A stretch of 64,000 nucleotides of DNA from DATKNA01 sp963755755 (lineage in GTDB: Bacteria; Actinomycetota; Actinomycetes; Actinomycetales; Kineosporiaceae), in contig CAVWLJ010000019.1 of assembly GCA_963755755.1 (NCBI GenBank), forward strand, positions 62,001 to 126,000, read 5' to 3'. Under the pieces are notes generated by a model. The model saw only the letters and a program-made list of their open reading frames with translations. It was not told the DNA's origin and ran no database searches. Below are positions 27,534-36,656 of the stretch, piece by piece (within the stretch, counting starts at the first letter, position 1; every line of letters starts with the position of its first letter). Both the position numbers and the translations under genes were made by a program.

Positions 27534-28261
27534 TCGGTCTGGTGCTGGCGGCCGGGGCGGGTCGGCGACTGCGGCCGCACACGGACCGGTTGCCCAAGGC
27601 CCTGGTGCCGGTCGACGGCGACCGCACCGTCCTGGACGTCATCCTGCAGAACTTCGGGGCCGTCGGGCTGACCGACGTCGCCGTGGTCGTGGGGTACGCG
27701 GCCGAGGCGGTGGTCGAACGGCGGTCGGAGCTGGAGCAGCGGCACGGGGTGCGCCTGGAGCTGGTCAAGAACGACCGGGCGGAGGACTGGAACAACGCCT
27801 ACTCGCTCTGGTGTGCGCGTGACCTCCTCGCCGAGGGCGTGCTGCTCTCGAACGGCGACACCGTGCACCCGGTGTCGGTCGAGGAGCGCCTGCTGCGCTC
27901 GCAGGGCGCCCCGCTGCGCATCGCCGTGGACGACGTCAAGCGCCTCGCGCACGAGGAGATGAAGATCCAGCTCGGCGAGGACGGGGGCCTGGCACGGATC
28001 ACCAAGCAGCTCGACCCGGGCACGGCGGCCGGCGAGTACATCGGCGTCTCCCTGATCGAGCCTGCCGCCGCCGTGCCGCTGGCCGACGCCCTGGAGGCCA
28101 CCTGGCGGCGCGATCCGGGCCTCTACTACGAGGACGGCTACCAGGAGTACGTGGACCGCGGGGAGCGCGTCGACATCTGCCCCATCGGCGAGGTCAGCTG
28201 GGTCGAGGTGGACGACACGGCGGACCTGGAGCGCGCCCGGGAGATCGCATGCCTCTACTAG
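27530..28261 (+). CDS. LicC-like sugar/polyol-phosphate nucleotidyltransferase
   Basis: Cytidylyltransferase-type enzyme of 243 aa. Nucleotide-binding signature LAAGAGRRLRPHT-x4-PKALVPV at the N-terminus. The NNAYSLWCARDLL block, followed by LLSNGDT (metal-binding Asp), is characteristic of CTP:phosphocholine/inositol-phosphate/phosphoglycerol-type transferases. WVEVDDTADL is near the C-terminus. The GTG start overlaps the stop of the CDP-alcohol transferase gene; the 3' end overlaps the glycerol-1-phosphate dehydrogenase start by 13 bp. By context the likely substrate is sn-glycerol-1-phosphate with CTP, giving a CDP-glycerol. That specificity is inference. Confidence 0.82.
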   Translation: MIGLVLAAGAGRRLRPHTDRLPKALVPVDGDRTVLDVILQNFGAVGLTDVAVVVGYAAEAVVERRSELEQRHGVRLELVKNDRAEDWNNAYSLWCARDLLAEGVLLSNGDTVHPVSVEERLLRSQGAPLRIAVDDVKRLAHEEMKIQLGEDGGLARITKQLDPGTAAGEYIGVSLIEPAAAVPLADALEATWRRDPGLYYEDGYQEYVDRGERVDICPIGEVSWVEVDDTADLERAREIACLY

Positions 28262-29307
28262 CGCGGATGCTCCCCACGCCGCTCGTCGTCGACGTCCGGC
28301 CGGGCGCCGTCAAGGACCTGCCCGAGCTCCTCGCCGACCAGCGGATCTCCACGTCGGGGCGGGTCGCCGTGGTGTTCGGCCGGTCCGGCCGGGACGTGGT
28401 CGACGAGTTGCTGCCGGCGCTGCGCCGCGCCGACGAGTTCCCGATCGGCGAGGCCACGGTCGAGACGGCGACGGAGCTCGCGGACCGGGTTCGGGTCGGC
28501 TCCTACGACGCCGTGCTCGCCGTCGGTGGCGGGCGCGTCCTCGACACGGCCAAGTTCGCCGCCACCCGGCTCGGACTGCCCATGGTGGCCGTCGCCACGA
28601 ACCTCGCCCACGACGGGATCGCGTCCCCGGTGAGCATCCTCGGTTCCGGGCCGCACCGGGGCTCCTTCGGGGTGGCCATGCCGATCGGGATCGTCATCGA
28701 CCTCGACCTCGTGCGGCAGGCGCCCCGGCGTTACGTGGCGGCGGGTCTGGGTGACGTCGTGAGCAACGTGTCCGCCCTGGCCGACTGGCAGCTGTCCCAC
28801 GACGTCACCGGCGAGCCCGTCGACGGGCTCGCGGTGACCTTCGCCCGCACCGCGGCCGAGGCGGTGCTGGGCCGGCCCGACGGCCTGGAGTCCGACGAGT
28901 TCCTCGTCTCGCTCGGCCAGGCGCTGGTGCTGTCGGGCATCGCGATGGCGGTGTCGGGGACCAGCCGTCCGTGCAGTGGCGCCTGCCACGAGATCTCGCA
29001 CGCCATCGACCGCCTCTTCCCGGAGCAGGCTGTCTCGCACGGGGAGCAGGTGGGGCTCGGGGCGGGGTTCGCGACCTTCCTGCGCGGAGACACGCAGCGC
29101 GCGGTGGAGCTGACGACGTTCCTGCGCCGTCACGGCCTGCCCGTCGTGCCCGCGGACATGGGGCTGGACGTCGAGCAGTTCACCCAGGCCGTCCTCGTCG
29201 CGCCGTCGACCCGGCCCGGGCGCTACACGATCCTGGAGCACCTCGACCTCGGCGCCGGCGAGGTCGCCGACGCCGTGCGCGCCTACGTCACGGCGATCGG
29301 GGCCTGA
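28249..29307 (+). CDS. sn-Glycerol-1-phosphate dehydrogenase (AraM/EgsA type)
   Basis: NAD(P)-linked iron/zinc-containing dehydrogenase of 352 aa that reduces dihydroxyacetone phosphate to sn-glycerol-1-phosphate. NAD-binding GGGRVLDTAKF near residue 93. Metal ligands: D121 in NLAHDGIASP, H247 in CHEISHAID and H264 in SHGEQVGLG. The NLAHDGIASP and CHEISHA motifs separate G1P dehydrogenases from glycerol dehydrogenases. ATG 28249 has GGGAGA upstream. It is in one operon with the LicC-like and CDP-alcohol genes. G1P is the archaeal enantiomer and is unusual in actinobacteria, so its use here is notable. Confidence 0.85.
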   Translation: MPLLARMLPTPLVVDVRPGAVKDLPELLADQRISTSGRVAVVFGRSGRDVVDELLPALRRADEFPIGEATVETATELADRVRVGSYDAVLAVGGGRVLDTAKFAATRLGLPMVAVATNLAHDGIASPVSILGSGPHRGSFGVAMPIGIVIDLDLVRQAPRRYVAAGLGDVVSNVSALADWQLSHDVTGEPVDGLAVTFARTAAEAVLGRPDGLESDEFLVSLGQALVLSGIAMAVSGTSRPCSGACHEISHAIDRLFPEQAVSHGEQVGLGAGFATFLRGDTQRAVELTTFLRRHGLPVVPADMGLDVEQFTQAVLVAPSTRPGRYTILEHLDLGAGEVADAVRAYVTAIGA

Positions 29308-29313
29308 GCGCGG

Positions 29314-30589
29314 GTGCCCGAGGAGCCGGCGCCCCCGCCCGACCCCGTCGAGGAGGACGGCGCCGGGATCAAGGTCAGCGTCGTCATCCCGGTCTACAAC
29401 ACCCGGCCGTACCTGGCGGAGTGCCTCGACTCCCTGCTGACCCAGGACCTCGCCGCGGACGAGTTCGAGATCGTGGCCGTGGACGACGGCTCCACGGACG
29501 GGTCGGGTGAACTCCTCGACGAGTACGCCGGGCGGTATCCGCAGGTCCGCGTGTTCCACCAGGAGAACTCCGGATGGCCGGGCAGGCCGCGCAACGTCGG
29601 CCGGGACGCCAGCCGTGGTGCCTTCGTGTTCTTCGCCGACTCGGACGACCGGCTGGCGCCCGAGGCGCTGCGCCGGATGTACGAGTTCGCCACTGCGCAC
29701 GGCAGCGACGTCGTCGTCCCGAAGATCGCACCCCTCGAGGGCCCTCGGGCGCCCGATCACGTCTGGCGCCGGACCCAGGTGGACGCCGAGCTCACCCGGC
29801 TGATCTACACGCTCGGCCCCTGGAAGCTCTTCCGCAGGGCCTTCCTCGACGAGCACGGTCTGCGCTTCCCCGAGGGGAAGGTGCGGCTCGAGGACGGGAT
29901 CCTCACGACCGAGGCCTATCTGGCCGCACGCCGGGTCTCCCTGCTCGCCGACCACGACTACTACCTGAAGCGCGCGCAGCCTGACGGCGGGAACATCAGC
30001 ACATCGACCGTGGATCCCGAGGAATACACGGCGTCGATCGCCCGGATGATCGACATCATCCGCGCTCGGTGCGCCGATCCCTCCGTCGCCGACACCATGA
30101 TCCTCACGCTGTACCGGCGCAAGGGGCTCAAGTGGTTCGGTCCCGACCGGTTCCCGCGCTACCGACCCGAGCGCCGCGAGGCCTGGGTGCGCGCGGTCCG
30201 CAAGCTGGCCGAGCACCCACGTCCCTGCGCGGCTGGACGAGATGCTCCCGCTGGTGCACCGCACCCGCTCGGTCCTGGTCCGGCACGGCGAGACGGAGGC
30301 GCTGGCGCGGATCGGGGCCGCCCAGCAGCGCGGTGACGCCCTGCCCGTGGTCCTGGTCGAGGGCTGGATGATGCTGCAGGTGCCGGGGCTCGAGGCGCGG
30401 CCGCACCTCCTCGTCGCCCCCGGGCTGCGCCTGGTCGCGCGAGACGACGCGACGGCGACTCCCAGGCCCCCCGGGCGGCTGGTCTCCCTCGGACGCCGGT
30501 ACGTCGCCCCGTGGGCCCGGCGATCCGCGATCGGTCGCCGCTGCCTCGCCTGGGCGCGGCGCCGCTCCGTGCCGCGTCGACCGAGCTGA
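29314..30589 (+). CDS. GT2 family glycosyltransferase (frame interrupted)
   Basis: Glycosyltransferase of about 424 aa. GT-A domain: VSVVIPVYNT, DDGSTDGSGELLD, PRNVGRDASRGAFVFFADSDDRL (D-x-D metal site, ~110) and RLEDGILTTEAYLA. The C-terminal ~120 residues (LVHRTRSVLVRHGE onward) lie in another frame. Removing one C near 30224 (CACCCAC to CACCAC) joins them. GTG start at 29314, 7 bp after the dehydrogenase stop, so it is in the same operon. The N-terminal half resembles the GT2 part of the 21140 fusion protein. Likely adds sugars to the wall polymer; donor unknown. Confidence 0.8.
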
Positions 30590-30674
30590 CCGCGTAAGGC
30601 CCGGTACGCGGGCTCGGGGCCGGGGCCCAGCCCCGCGGAACGCCGCGATGCGCCGTCCGGGGGAGATCAGAAGT

Positions 30675-30702
30675 CGCCTGATTGTCGCCGAGTCGTCAGG
30701 CG
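30675..30702. promoter_or_regulatory. Inverted repeat upstream of second CDP-alcohol transferase gene
   Basis: CGCCTGA-N14-TCAGGCG, a perfect 7-bp inverted repeat 99 bp before the ATG at 30801 and 86 bp after the previous stop. An AT-richer segment follows (TTCATACACTGTTC) that could hold a -10 element (TACACT, 30707-30712). Operator or weak terminator; not decidable by eye. Confidence 0.35.
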
Positions 30703-30800
30703 TTCATACACTGTTCAGGCTACGGTCCTTCCCGTCGCGGGCGGGGCCCGCGGTGCTCGCATGACGAATCAGACATTTCCCTCCAGGAGACTGCGCAGCG

Positions 30801-31584
30801 ATGGTCGACATCCCCAGCGTCGGACAGATGCGGTCGGTGACCCAGCCGACCGCCGTCACGGCGCGCGCGGGTGCCGAGCACTGGACCGGGACGCTGTACA
30901 TGCGCCGCATCTCGCCCTACGTGACGCGCCTGCTGCTCCCGACCCGGATCACCCCCAACGGGGTGACCGCGTTGATGATCCTTGCCGGTGCCGGTGCGGC
31001 CGTCGCGCTGCTGTGGCCGGGGCTCGGCGGCGCCCTCCTGGCCGTCCTGCTGACCCAGACGCAGATGCTGCTGGACTGCTCCGACGGCGAGCTCGCCCGC
31101 TGGCGCCGGGACTACTCCTCGACCGGGGTCTTCCTGGACAAGGTGGGGCACTACACCGCGGAGGGACTGCTCCCGCTCGCCCTGGGCATCCGTGCCGACG
31201 GGGGCGTCACCTCGATCGACGGGTGGACCACGCTCGGCGCGATCCTCGCGATGCTCGTCCTGTTCAACAAGTCGCTGAACGACATGGTGCACGTCGCCCG
31301 CGCCCGCAGCGGTCTCACCCCGCTGCCCGACCAGGCCGAGGTCGGCGCTCCCCGCCGGCGTCGGATCCGCGAGTCTGCGGTCGCTGGCCCGGTTCGTGCC
31401 GTTCCATCGCGCCTACCACTCGATCGAGTTCAGCCTGCTCGTGCTGCTGGCCGCGGTCGTCGACGCCGCGCTCGGCGACGGTCTGGCCGCTACCCGGCTC
31501 CTCCTCGTCGCACTCCTGGTGGGTGCCGTGGTGACCGTGGCAGGCCACGTGACCGCGATCCTCACCTCGAGCAAGCTGCGGTGA
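30801..31584 (+). CDS. CDP-alcohol phosphatidyltransferase (frame interrupted)
   Basis: Second family member, about 260 aa, near the usual length, with about six helices. Signature at ~95-120: D-x2-DGELARW-x8-GVFLDKVGH. Three of the four consensus aspartates are present; the fourth position, usually the proposed base, is His. The N-terminus has HWTGTLYMRRISPYVTRLLLPTRITPNGVT, typical of an actinobacterial subgroup linked to wall-polymer loci. The frame changes near 31350 (CCCC to CCC), after which GSASLRSLARFVPFHRAYHSIEF continues. ATG start with AGGAG 12 nt upstream. The stop overlaps the GTG of the next GT2 gene. Confidence 0.78.
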
Positions 31585-32474
31585 CGGACGAGTCCCGGGC
31601 CTGCGGGACGCCGTTGCCGAGCTACGGGGTGGTCGTCCTGACCATGGGACGCCGACCGCAGGAGCTCGAGCGGGCCGTGGCCTCGGTGCTGCGGCAGCAG
31701 GGCGTCGAGCTGGAGGTCGTCGTCGTCGGCAACGGGTGGAGGCCCGAGGGTCTGCCGCCCGGCGTCCGGACCGTCAGCCTCGAGGAGAACCAGGGCATCC
31801 CGGCCGGGCGCAACGCGGGTGCCGCCGTCGTCCACGGGGAGCTGCTGTTCTTCCTGGACGACGACGCCGCGCTCCCGCAGGACGACGTCCTGGCGACGAT
31901 CGCCGAGCGCTTCTCCCGGGACCCGCGGCTCGGCCTGCTGCAGCCCCGGATCGCCGATCCCGGCGGAGCCCCGCCTCCACGCCGCTGGACGCCGCGGCTG
32001 CACGTCGGGGACCCGCGCCGCAGCAGCTACGCGACCGTGGTCTGGGAGGGAGCGGTCGCCCTGCGCAGGGACGTGTTCGAGCGGGCCGGCGGATGGGCGG
32101 ACGAGTTCTTCTACGCGCACGAGGGCATCGACCTCACGTGGCGGGTCTGGGACCGCGGAGCGGTGGCCTGGTACGCCGGCGACATCGTCGTCCACCACCC
32201 GGCGAACGACCCCGCACGCAACGACCTCTACTACCGCTACAACGCGCGCAACCGGGTCTACATCGCCCGGCGCAACCTGCCCGTGCTCCTGGTGCCCCTG
32301 TACATCGCGTCCTGGGTCCTCATCACCGTCGCCCGCCTCAAACCGCGCTCGGCCCTGCGCACCTGGTTCGCCGGCCTGCTCGAGGGAGCGGTGACGCCGT
32401 GCGGGGGCCGGCGGCCCATCCGCTGGCGCACGGTGCTCCGCATGTCGCTGGCGGGCCGCCCACCCGTGGTGTGA
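31581..32474 (+). CDS. GT2 family glycosyltransferase (rhamnosyltransferase-like)
   Basis: Glycosyltransferase of 297 aa. VVVLTMGRRPQELERAVASVL, GNGWRPEG, NQGIPAGRNAGA and the metal site FFLDDDA (~90), then EGAVALRRDVFERAGGW and FYAHEGIDLTWRVW as acceptor-side motifs; two amphipathic or membrane-associated helices near 240-270. The GT2 rhamnosyl/galactosyl type is common in actinobacterial wall-glycan loci. Coupled to the preceding CDP-alcohol transferase by a GTGA overlap. The operon ends here at the hairpin at 32481-32501. Confidence 0.85.
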   Translation: MTDESRACGTPLPSYGVVVLTMGRRPQELERAVASVLRQQGVELEVVVVGNGWRPEGLPPGVRTVSLEENQGIPAGRNAGAAVVHGELLFFLDDDAALPQDDVLATIAERFSRDPRLGLLQPRIADPGGAPPPRRWTPRLHVGDPRRSSYATVVWEGAVALRRDVFERAGGWADEFFYAHEGIDLTWRVWDRGAVAWYAGDIVVHHPANDPARNDLYYRYNARNRVYIARRNLPVLLVPLYIASWVLITVARLKPRSALRTWFAGLLEGAVTPCGGRRPIRWRTVLRMSLAGRPPVV

Positions 32475-32480
32475 CCCCTG

Positions 32481-32501
32481 CTCGCCGCCCCGGGCGGCGA
32501 G
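32481..32501. terminator. Bidirectional hairpin between convergent genes
   Basis: CTCGCCGCC-CCG-GGCGGCGAG is a perfect 9-bp GC stem with a 3-nt loop, 6 bp after the GT2 stop and 3 bp before the LCP gene's stop. There is no U-tract, but the location suits a shared terminator. Confidence 0.6.
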
Positions 32502-32504
32502 AGT

Positions 32505-34052
32505 TCAGCAGACCTGGTCCACATCGACCGGGGTGCTCGGCGCCCTGGTGGCGGTGGGCCTCGGCGTGCTCGAGCCGCTGCTCGCCGACGGGGTGGGGGC
32601 AGGCGTCCGAGGCGTCGACGTCCGGGCCGGCACGAGGGCTCTCTGCACCAGGCTGTGCACCTTCGCGATGTCGGGATGCACCGTGTCGATGACGTCGTCG
32701 GTGAACGGCAGGCTGCGGACCCGGGCCTGCTTCACGCGCAGCCCCAGGGTGACCCAGGCGTCGAGGTCCTGCACCGAGATGTCCGTCGAGATGTTGTCCT
32801 TCGCGGCCCGGGCGATGGTGTCGAAGTTGAGCCCCACGTTCTGCGGGTCGGCCTGCCGGGTCACCGCCGCGATGACGCAGCGCTGGCGGCGCATCCGGTC
32901 GTAGTCGTTGGTCGACCACCGCGACCGGGCGAACCAGAGCGCGTGCCAGCCGTCGAGCAGCTTGTTGCGCCCCGGCTCGATCCAGCCGTAGCGCGGCACC
33001 GGGTCCTCGACGCTCCCGCCGATGGGCAGCCGCTCGGGGACGTCGACCCGGATGCCCCCGATGGCGTCCACGAAGACGATGAAGCCCTTGAGGTCGACCA
33101 GCACGTAATCGTCGATGTCCAGCCCGAGCACCTGCTCGACCGCCTGGACCGTCGCGGTCAGCCCGGGGTGGCTGACGCCGGGGTAGTACTGCGGGTTGTT
33201 CTCCGCCCAGGTCCACACCGAGTTCAGCAGGCAGTCGGTGTTCACGCCGTTCTGCGGGTTGATGCAGTAGAAGCCGTGCGGGAAGGCCGCCGCGGCGCGG
33301 CTGCCGCGCGGGAACGGCACACGCTGCAGGTTGCGCGGCAGGCTGAAGAGCACGGTGTCGCCGGTGGCGGTGTCGATGCTGGCGACGACCAGCGTGTCCG
33401 GCCGGGTGCCCTCACGGCCGTGACCCGCGTCGGAACCGATGAGCAGCACGTTCACCCGCGGCACGTTCGCCCAGGGGTCGGCGGCGGCGGCCGCCGGGCG
33501 CCGGGCGCCGCTCGACAGCGCGGCCTCGCCCGAGGTGAAGACCGACCGGACGGTGTCCCGCGCCACCAGCGCGTAGCTCGCACCCTTCGCGGCCGGCACG
33601 ATGCCGAGCAGGGCGAGGACCGCGACGAGGCCGATCGTGAGCGTCCGGCCGGTGCGGGTGAGCACGACGGGTCGGCGCAGCGCGGCGTACGTGAGGACGA
33701 CGAGAGCGGTCCAGGCCACGGCGAGCGCGCCGAGGAGAACCGCGACGACGAGGAGCCGGTCGGGACTGACGACGGTGCGGGCGGCCGTCTGCACCGGATC
33801 GCCCCACAGGACGAAGGCGGCGCCGGCGAGGAGCGCGAGGACGGCGACGCCGAGCACGATCCGGCCTGCCGTCCGTCGCCCCGCGACGATGAGGCCGAGG
33901 CCGGGGACCAGGGTGCCGAGGACGGTCCAGCCGACCAGCCCTCGCAGGCTGCGGCCGCCGGACGCGTAAGGATCACCCTCCGGGCCGTCCCCGGCCGCGC
34001 TCGGCTCCGGTGCGGGCGTGCCTGCGGAGGGCTGTGACCTGACGTGGCTCAT
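32505..34052 (-). CDS. LytR-CpsA-Psr (LCP) family cell-wall polymer ligase
   Basis: Membrane enzyme of 515 aa that attaches lipid-linked glycopolymers to peptidoglycan. A soluble N-terminus is followed by four hydrophobic segments (~40-165) and then the extracytoplasmic LCP domain at ~200-460: NVLLIGSDAGHGREGTRPDT, SLPRNLQRVP, a Cys pair (FYCINPQNGVNTDCLLN), YVLVDLKGF and RSRWSTNDYDRMRRQR, the last being the catalytic Arg-rich motif. The C-terminus is a Pro/Thr/Ser-rich tail. ATG 34052 has GCGGAGGG 5 nt upstream. It is convergent with the glycosyltransferase operon, consistent with a role in final attachment of that polymer. Confidence 0.9.
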   Translation of the reverse strand: MSHVRSQPSAGTPAPEPSAAGDGPEGDPYASGGRSLRGLVGWTVLGTLVPGLGLIVAGRRTAGRIVLGVAVLALLAGAAFVLWGDPVQTAARTVVSPDRLLVVAVLLGALAVAWTALVVLTYAALRRPVVLTRTGRTLTIGLVAVLALLGIVPAAKGASYALVARDTVRSVFTSGEAALSSGARRPAAAAADPWANVPRVNVLLIGSDAGHGREGTRPDTLVVASIDTATGDTVLFSLPRNLQRVPFPRGSRAAAAFPHGFYCINPQNGVNTDCLLNSVWTWAENNPQYYPGVSHPGLTATVQAVEQVLGLDIDDYVLVDLKGFIVFVDAIGGIRVDVPERLPIGGSVEDPVPRYGWIEPGRNKLLDGWHALWFARSRWSTNDYDRMRRQRCVIAAVTRQADPQNVGLNFDTIARAAKDNISTDISVQDLDAWVTLGLRVKQARVRSLPFTDDVIDTVHPDIAKVHSLVQRALVPARTSTPRTPAPTPSASSGSSTPRPTATRAPSTPVDVDQVC

Positions 34053-34258
34053 TGATCCCTCCGCCTCCCGGGGGATCGTAGGACACCCGTCTCGCCGCAG
34101 CACACCGACCTGTCGGGGCGCGGAGCGGGAGAAGGCCGAGCGGGCCGCCGTCACGTACGCTCGAAGGCAGAGGTCCGCGCCCGCGCGCCAGACCGCGCGC
34201 CTCTCGACGACGCCAGGCGTGCCGACGCGGAGCCCTGCACGGCAAGGGGAGATCGACC

Positions 34259-35605
34259 ATGGGCGGCGGGGGCGGGGTGCTCCACGGCGCGAGGGCGCCG
34301 GACACGGCGGAGAACGCGGACGTCCGGGCATGGCGCTGGGCGCGCTCAACGCGGTGCTCACGGCGGTCGTCGCGCGGCGGTCGAGGCTCGCCGGCCCGGT
34401 GGCGGCGACCGTCGCGGGTGTGCTGTACGCCGTCTGGCCGCCGGCGATCGATGCCGAGTCGACGACGCTCCTGACGCCGTGGAACACCCTCGGCCTGCTG
34501 GTGGCCCTGCTGCTCCTGCACCGGCGCTCCGCCCGTCCCCACGAGGAGTTCCTCGCCGGCGCGGCGCTCGGGGCGGCCGCCGCCGTGAAGATCTGGGGCG
34601 TCGTGCCTCTCGGCGTCGTGATCCTTTGGCAGCTCGCCCGGCGCAGGCGGTGGGGGGCGGCGCGCGTGGCGCTGGGCGGCGCGGCCGCCGTGGCGGCTGT
34701 GTGCCTGCCGTTCCTCCTGATCGCACCGGGGGCGATGTTCCGCATGGTCGTGTTCGACCAGCTCCGCCGCGGAGAGGTCAACGCCGGGGCTCGCCGGCGC
34801 CTCTGGTCGATCCTGGGCGGCGGCGACTTCGGGCCGGGAGCCCGGCCGCCGGCCTGGCTGGTCGTCGTCGCGGTCGCCGTGCTCTGTGCCCTCGCGATGG
34901 CGGGAGCGCTCATCGATCGGGCCTGGCTCGTGACGGCACTCCTCATCGCCATCCTGGTTCTCCTGCTCGCCGCGCCGAGCTTCTTCGCCCACTACGCCGG
35001 GTATGCGGCGGCACCGCTGCTCGTCCTCGTCGGAGCCGGTTCGGCGGCGCTCGCCACGGTGGTCGCCCGAGGGCACAGGCGGACGGGCGAGCGAGCTGAC
35101 CCGCGGCCAGGGCGTCGCGGCCGGTCTCGCCCTCGGCGTCGTCCCGGTCGCCGTGTTCGGGTCCGTCGTGGCGGGGCTGCAGCGCGGGACCCCGTTCCCC
35201 GGCCCGCGGTTGCACGATGCCGCGGCGTCCAGCCGCTGCGCCACGGCCGACTCGCCGGTGGCCCTGATCCAGATGGACCTGCTGACCCGGGACCTGGAAC
35301 GAGGATGCCGGGTCTGGATCGACGTCACGGGACTGACGTACGACACGGCCGGCGTCCGCAAGCCGGACGGCGAGCCGGTGCCGCGCAGGCGGAACCGCCT
35401 CTGGCAGCGCGCTCTGATGGGTTACCTGCTCTCCGGCAACGCCACCGTCGTCGTCCGCAGCGGCGGCGACGGCTTCGCCCCGGACAGCGCCCGGACGCTC
35501 GACCAGCTCCCGATCCTCGCGCGCGGCACGGGGTACGCGCTGTGGGCAGTTCCTCACGGCTCCGCCGGGCTCCTCCTCGACGACCTCCGCGCAGCTACGC
35601 TCTGA
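34259..35605 (+). pseudogene. GT-C (mannosyltransferase-like) membrane glycosyltransferase, internally deleted
   Basis: Copy of the polytopic enzyme at 61138-62767, strongly similar from MALGALNAVLT (34330) to the C-terminus (shared IDAESTTLLTPW, SARPHEEFLAG, AAAVKIWGVVPL, PSFFAHYAGYAAAPLL, LTYDTAG). A start ATG at 34259 with AAGGGGAGAT upstream begins a peptide similar to the paralogue's N-terminus. About 100 codons are then missing around 34315-34330, including the first membrane helices and the DYDEGVYF motif expected to hold the catalytic acidic residue. A further +1 frame change is near 35090 (GGGC to GGC). The deletion is real sequence loss, so I call it a pseudogene. Confidence 0.75.
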
Positions 35606-35646
35606 CCGGAGCCACACCGGGCACCGAAGCGACCGAGGAGGCCCGC

Positions 35647-35829
35647 ATGGTGCAGATACCCAGAGAGGAAGTGCTCCGGGTCCTTCGCCGGGCGGGGATC
35701 ACGGAGAATGTCGACGAGCTCGCCCTCGTCCTCCCGGAGACCGTCGACCTCGACCGTGACGCCGAACTGCTCGCCCGCCACGGGATCAGCCACGACGAGC
35801 TCATCTCCCGCCTGGGCGGCAGTCCCTAG
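35647..35829 (+). CDS. Small hypothetical protein, 60 aa
   Basis: Short acidic, helical protein beginning MVQIPREEVLRVLRRAGI and ending RHGISHDELISRLGGSP, with no membrane segment. GAGGAGG lies about 7 nt before ATG 35647. Codon use is typical of the surroundings. I have no function; the composition suggests a small helical DNA- or protein-binding peptide. Confidence 0.7.
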   Translation: MVQIPREEVLRVLRRAGITENVDELALVLPETVDLDRDAELLARHGISHDELISRLGGSP

Positions 35830-35841
35830 ACCGCCGTCTCC

Positions 35842-36489
35842 TCAGCCGTCCGACGGCCCGCGGTTCGGGGTCGACCCGTCCGAGGCGTGCGTCGTGGACG
35901 AGGTCTGGAGCAGGGCGAGGATCTCCGCGTTCTGGTGCAGCTGCGCCTGCACCAGCTGCAGCAGTTGCTCGACCTGCTCCTCGGCCTGCTCGTTGACGAG
36001 GTAGTCCTTCGCGGCGTGCTCGCGGTCGACCTCCGCCTGCCGGTTCGAGCTCATGAGCAGCACCGGCGCCGAGTAGGCGGCCTGGAACGAGAGCACGAGG
36101 TTGAGCAGGATGAAGGGGTAGGGGTCCCAGCGGTGCGTCCAGGCGACGACGTTGAGGGTCAGCCAGGCGCCCAGCACGAGGGTCTGGATGATGAGGAAGC
36201 GCCAGGAGCCGATGGTGGCCGCGGCGGCATCCGCGGCACGCTGCCCGAAGGTCGGCTGGGGCTGCCGCGGGTGCACCGGCCGCACCCCGGCGTCCGTCAC
36301 GTCCATGCTCACGGCGTCCGCAGTTCCGTGGTCCATGGTTCCGGCGTCCACGGTTCCGGCGTTCATGCGCCGGTGGTGCAGCGCACGCCGGATCTCGTTG
36401 GCGCGCGCCGCCGCCTCGTGCGCGGCCCGCAGGTGGCGCTGCACCTGAGGCGACCCCGCGACCGGTGGCGGGTAGGGGACGTCGTTCAC
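35842..36489 (-). CDS. DUF1003 family membrane protein
   Basis: Protein of 215 aa. A charged N-terminus with a short repetitive Met/Thr/Asp-rich stretch (AGTVDAGTMDHGTADAV) is followed by two membrane helices (RFLIIQTLVLGAWLTLNVV and FILLNLVLSFQAAYSAPVLLM), the characteristic NRQAEVDREHAAKDYLVN and a C-terminal Gln/Leu coiled coil. This is the DUF1003 layout; function unknown. GTG start at 36489. The N-terminal peptide repeat is encoded by a short imperfect DNA repeat at ~36300-36370. Confidence 0.85.
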   Translation of the reverse strand: MNDVPYPPPVAGSPQVQRHLRAAHEAAARANEIRRALHHRRMNAGTVDAGTMDHGTADAVSMDVTDAGVRPVHPRQPQPTFGQRAADAAAATIGSWRFLIIQTLVLGAWLTLNVVAWTHRWDPYPFILLNLVLSFQAAYSAPVLLMSSNRQAEVDREHAAKDYLVNEQAEEQVEQLLQLVQAQLHQNAEILALLQTSSTTHASDGSTPNRGPSDG

Positions 36490-36656
36490 GCGGCGGCGCC
36501 GAGCGGGGCGTCGGCGGCGCCGATCGGCAGGTGCTCGGCGTCCGGGATCATCCCCCACGCTAGCCCTGGCGTGCTCTCGGCGGCTCGCTCGCTGCGTGCC
36601 GGGTGATCAGGCTCCGACCTGCTGGCGGGGGAGCGACCTGGTTGGGAGGGTGGCGC

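Noticed and set aside
36300..36370. Short repeat in the DUF1003 gene as a mobile or regulatory repeat
   Set aside because: It is a coding repeat of a few ~15-nt units within the N-terminal peptide and has no feature of a mobile element.
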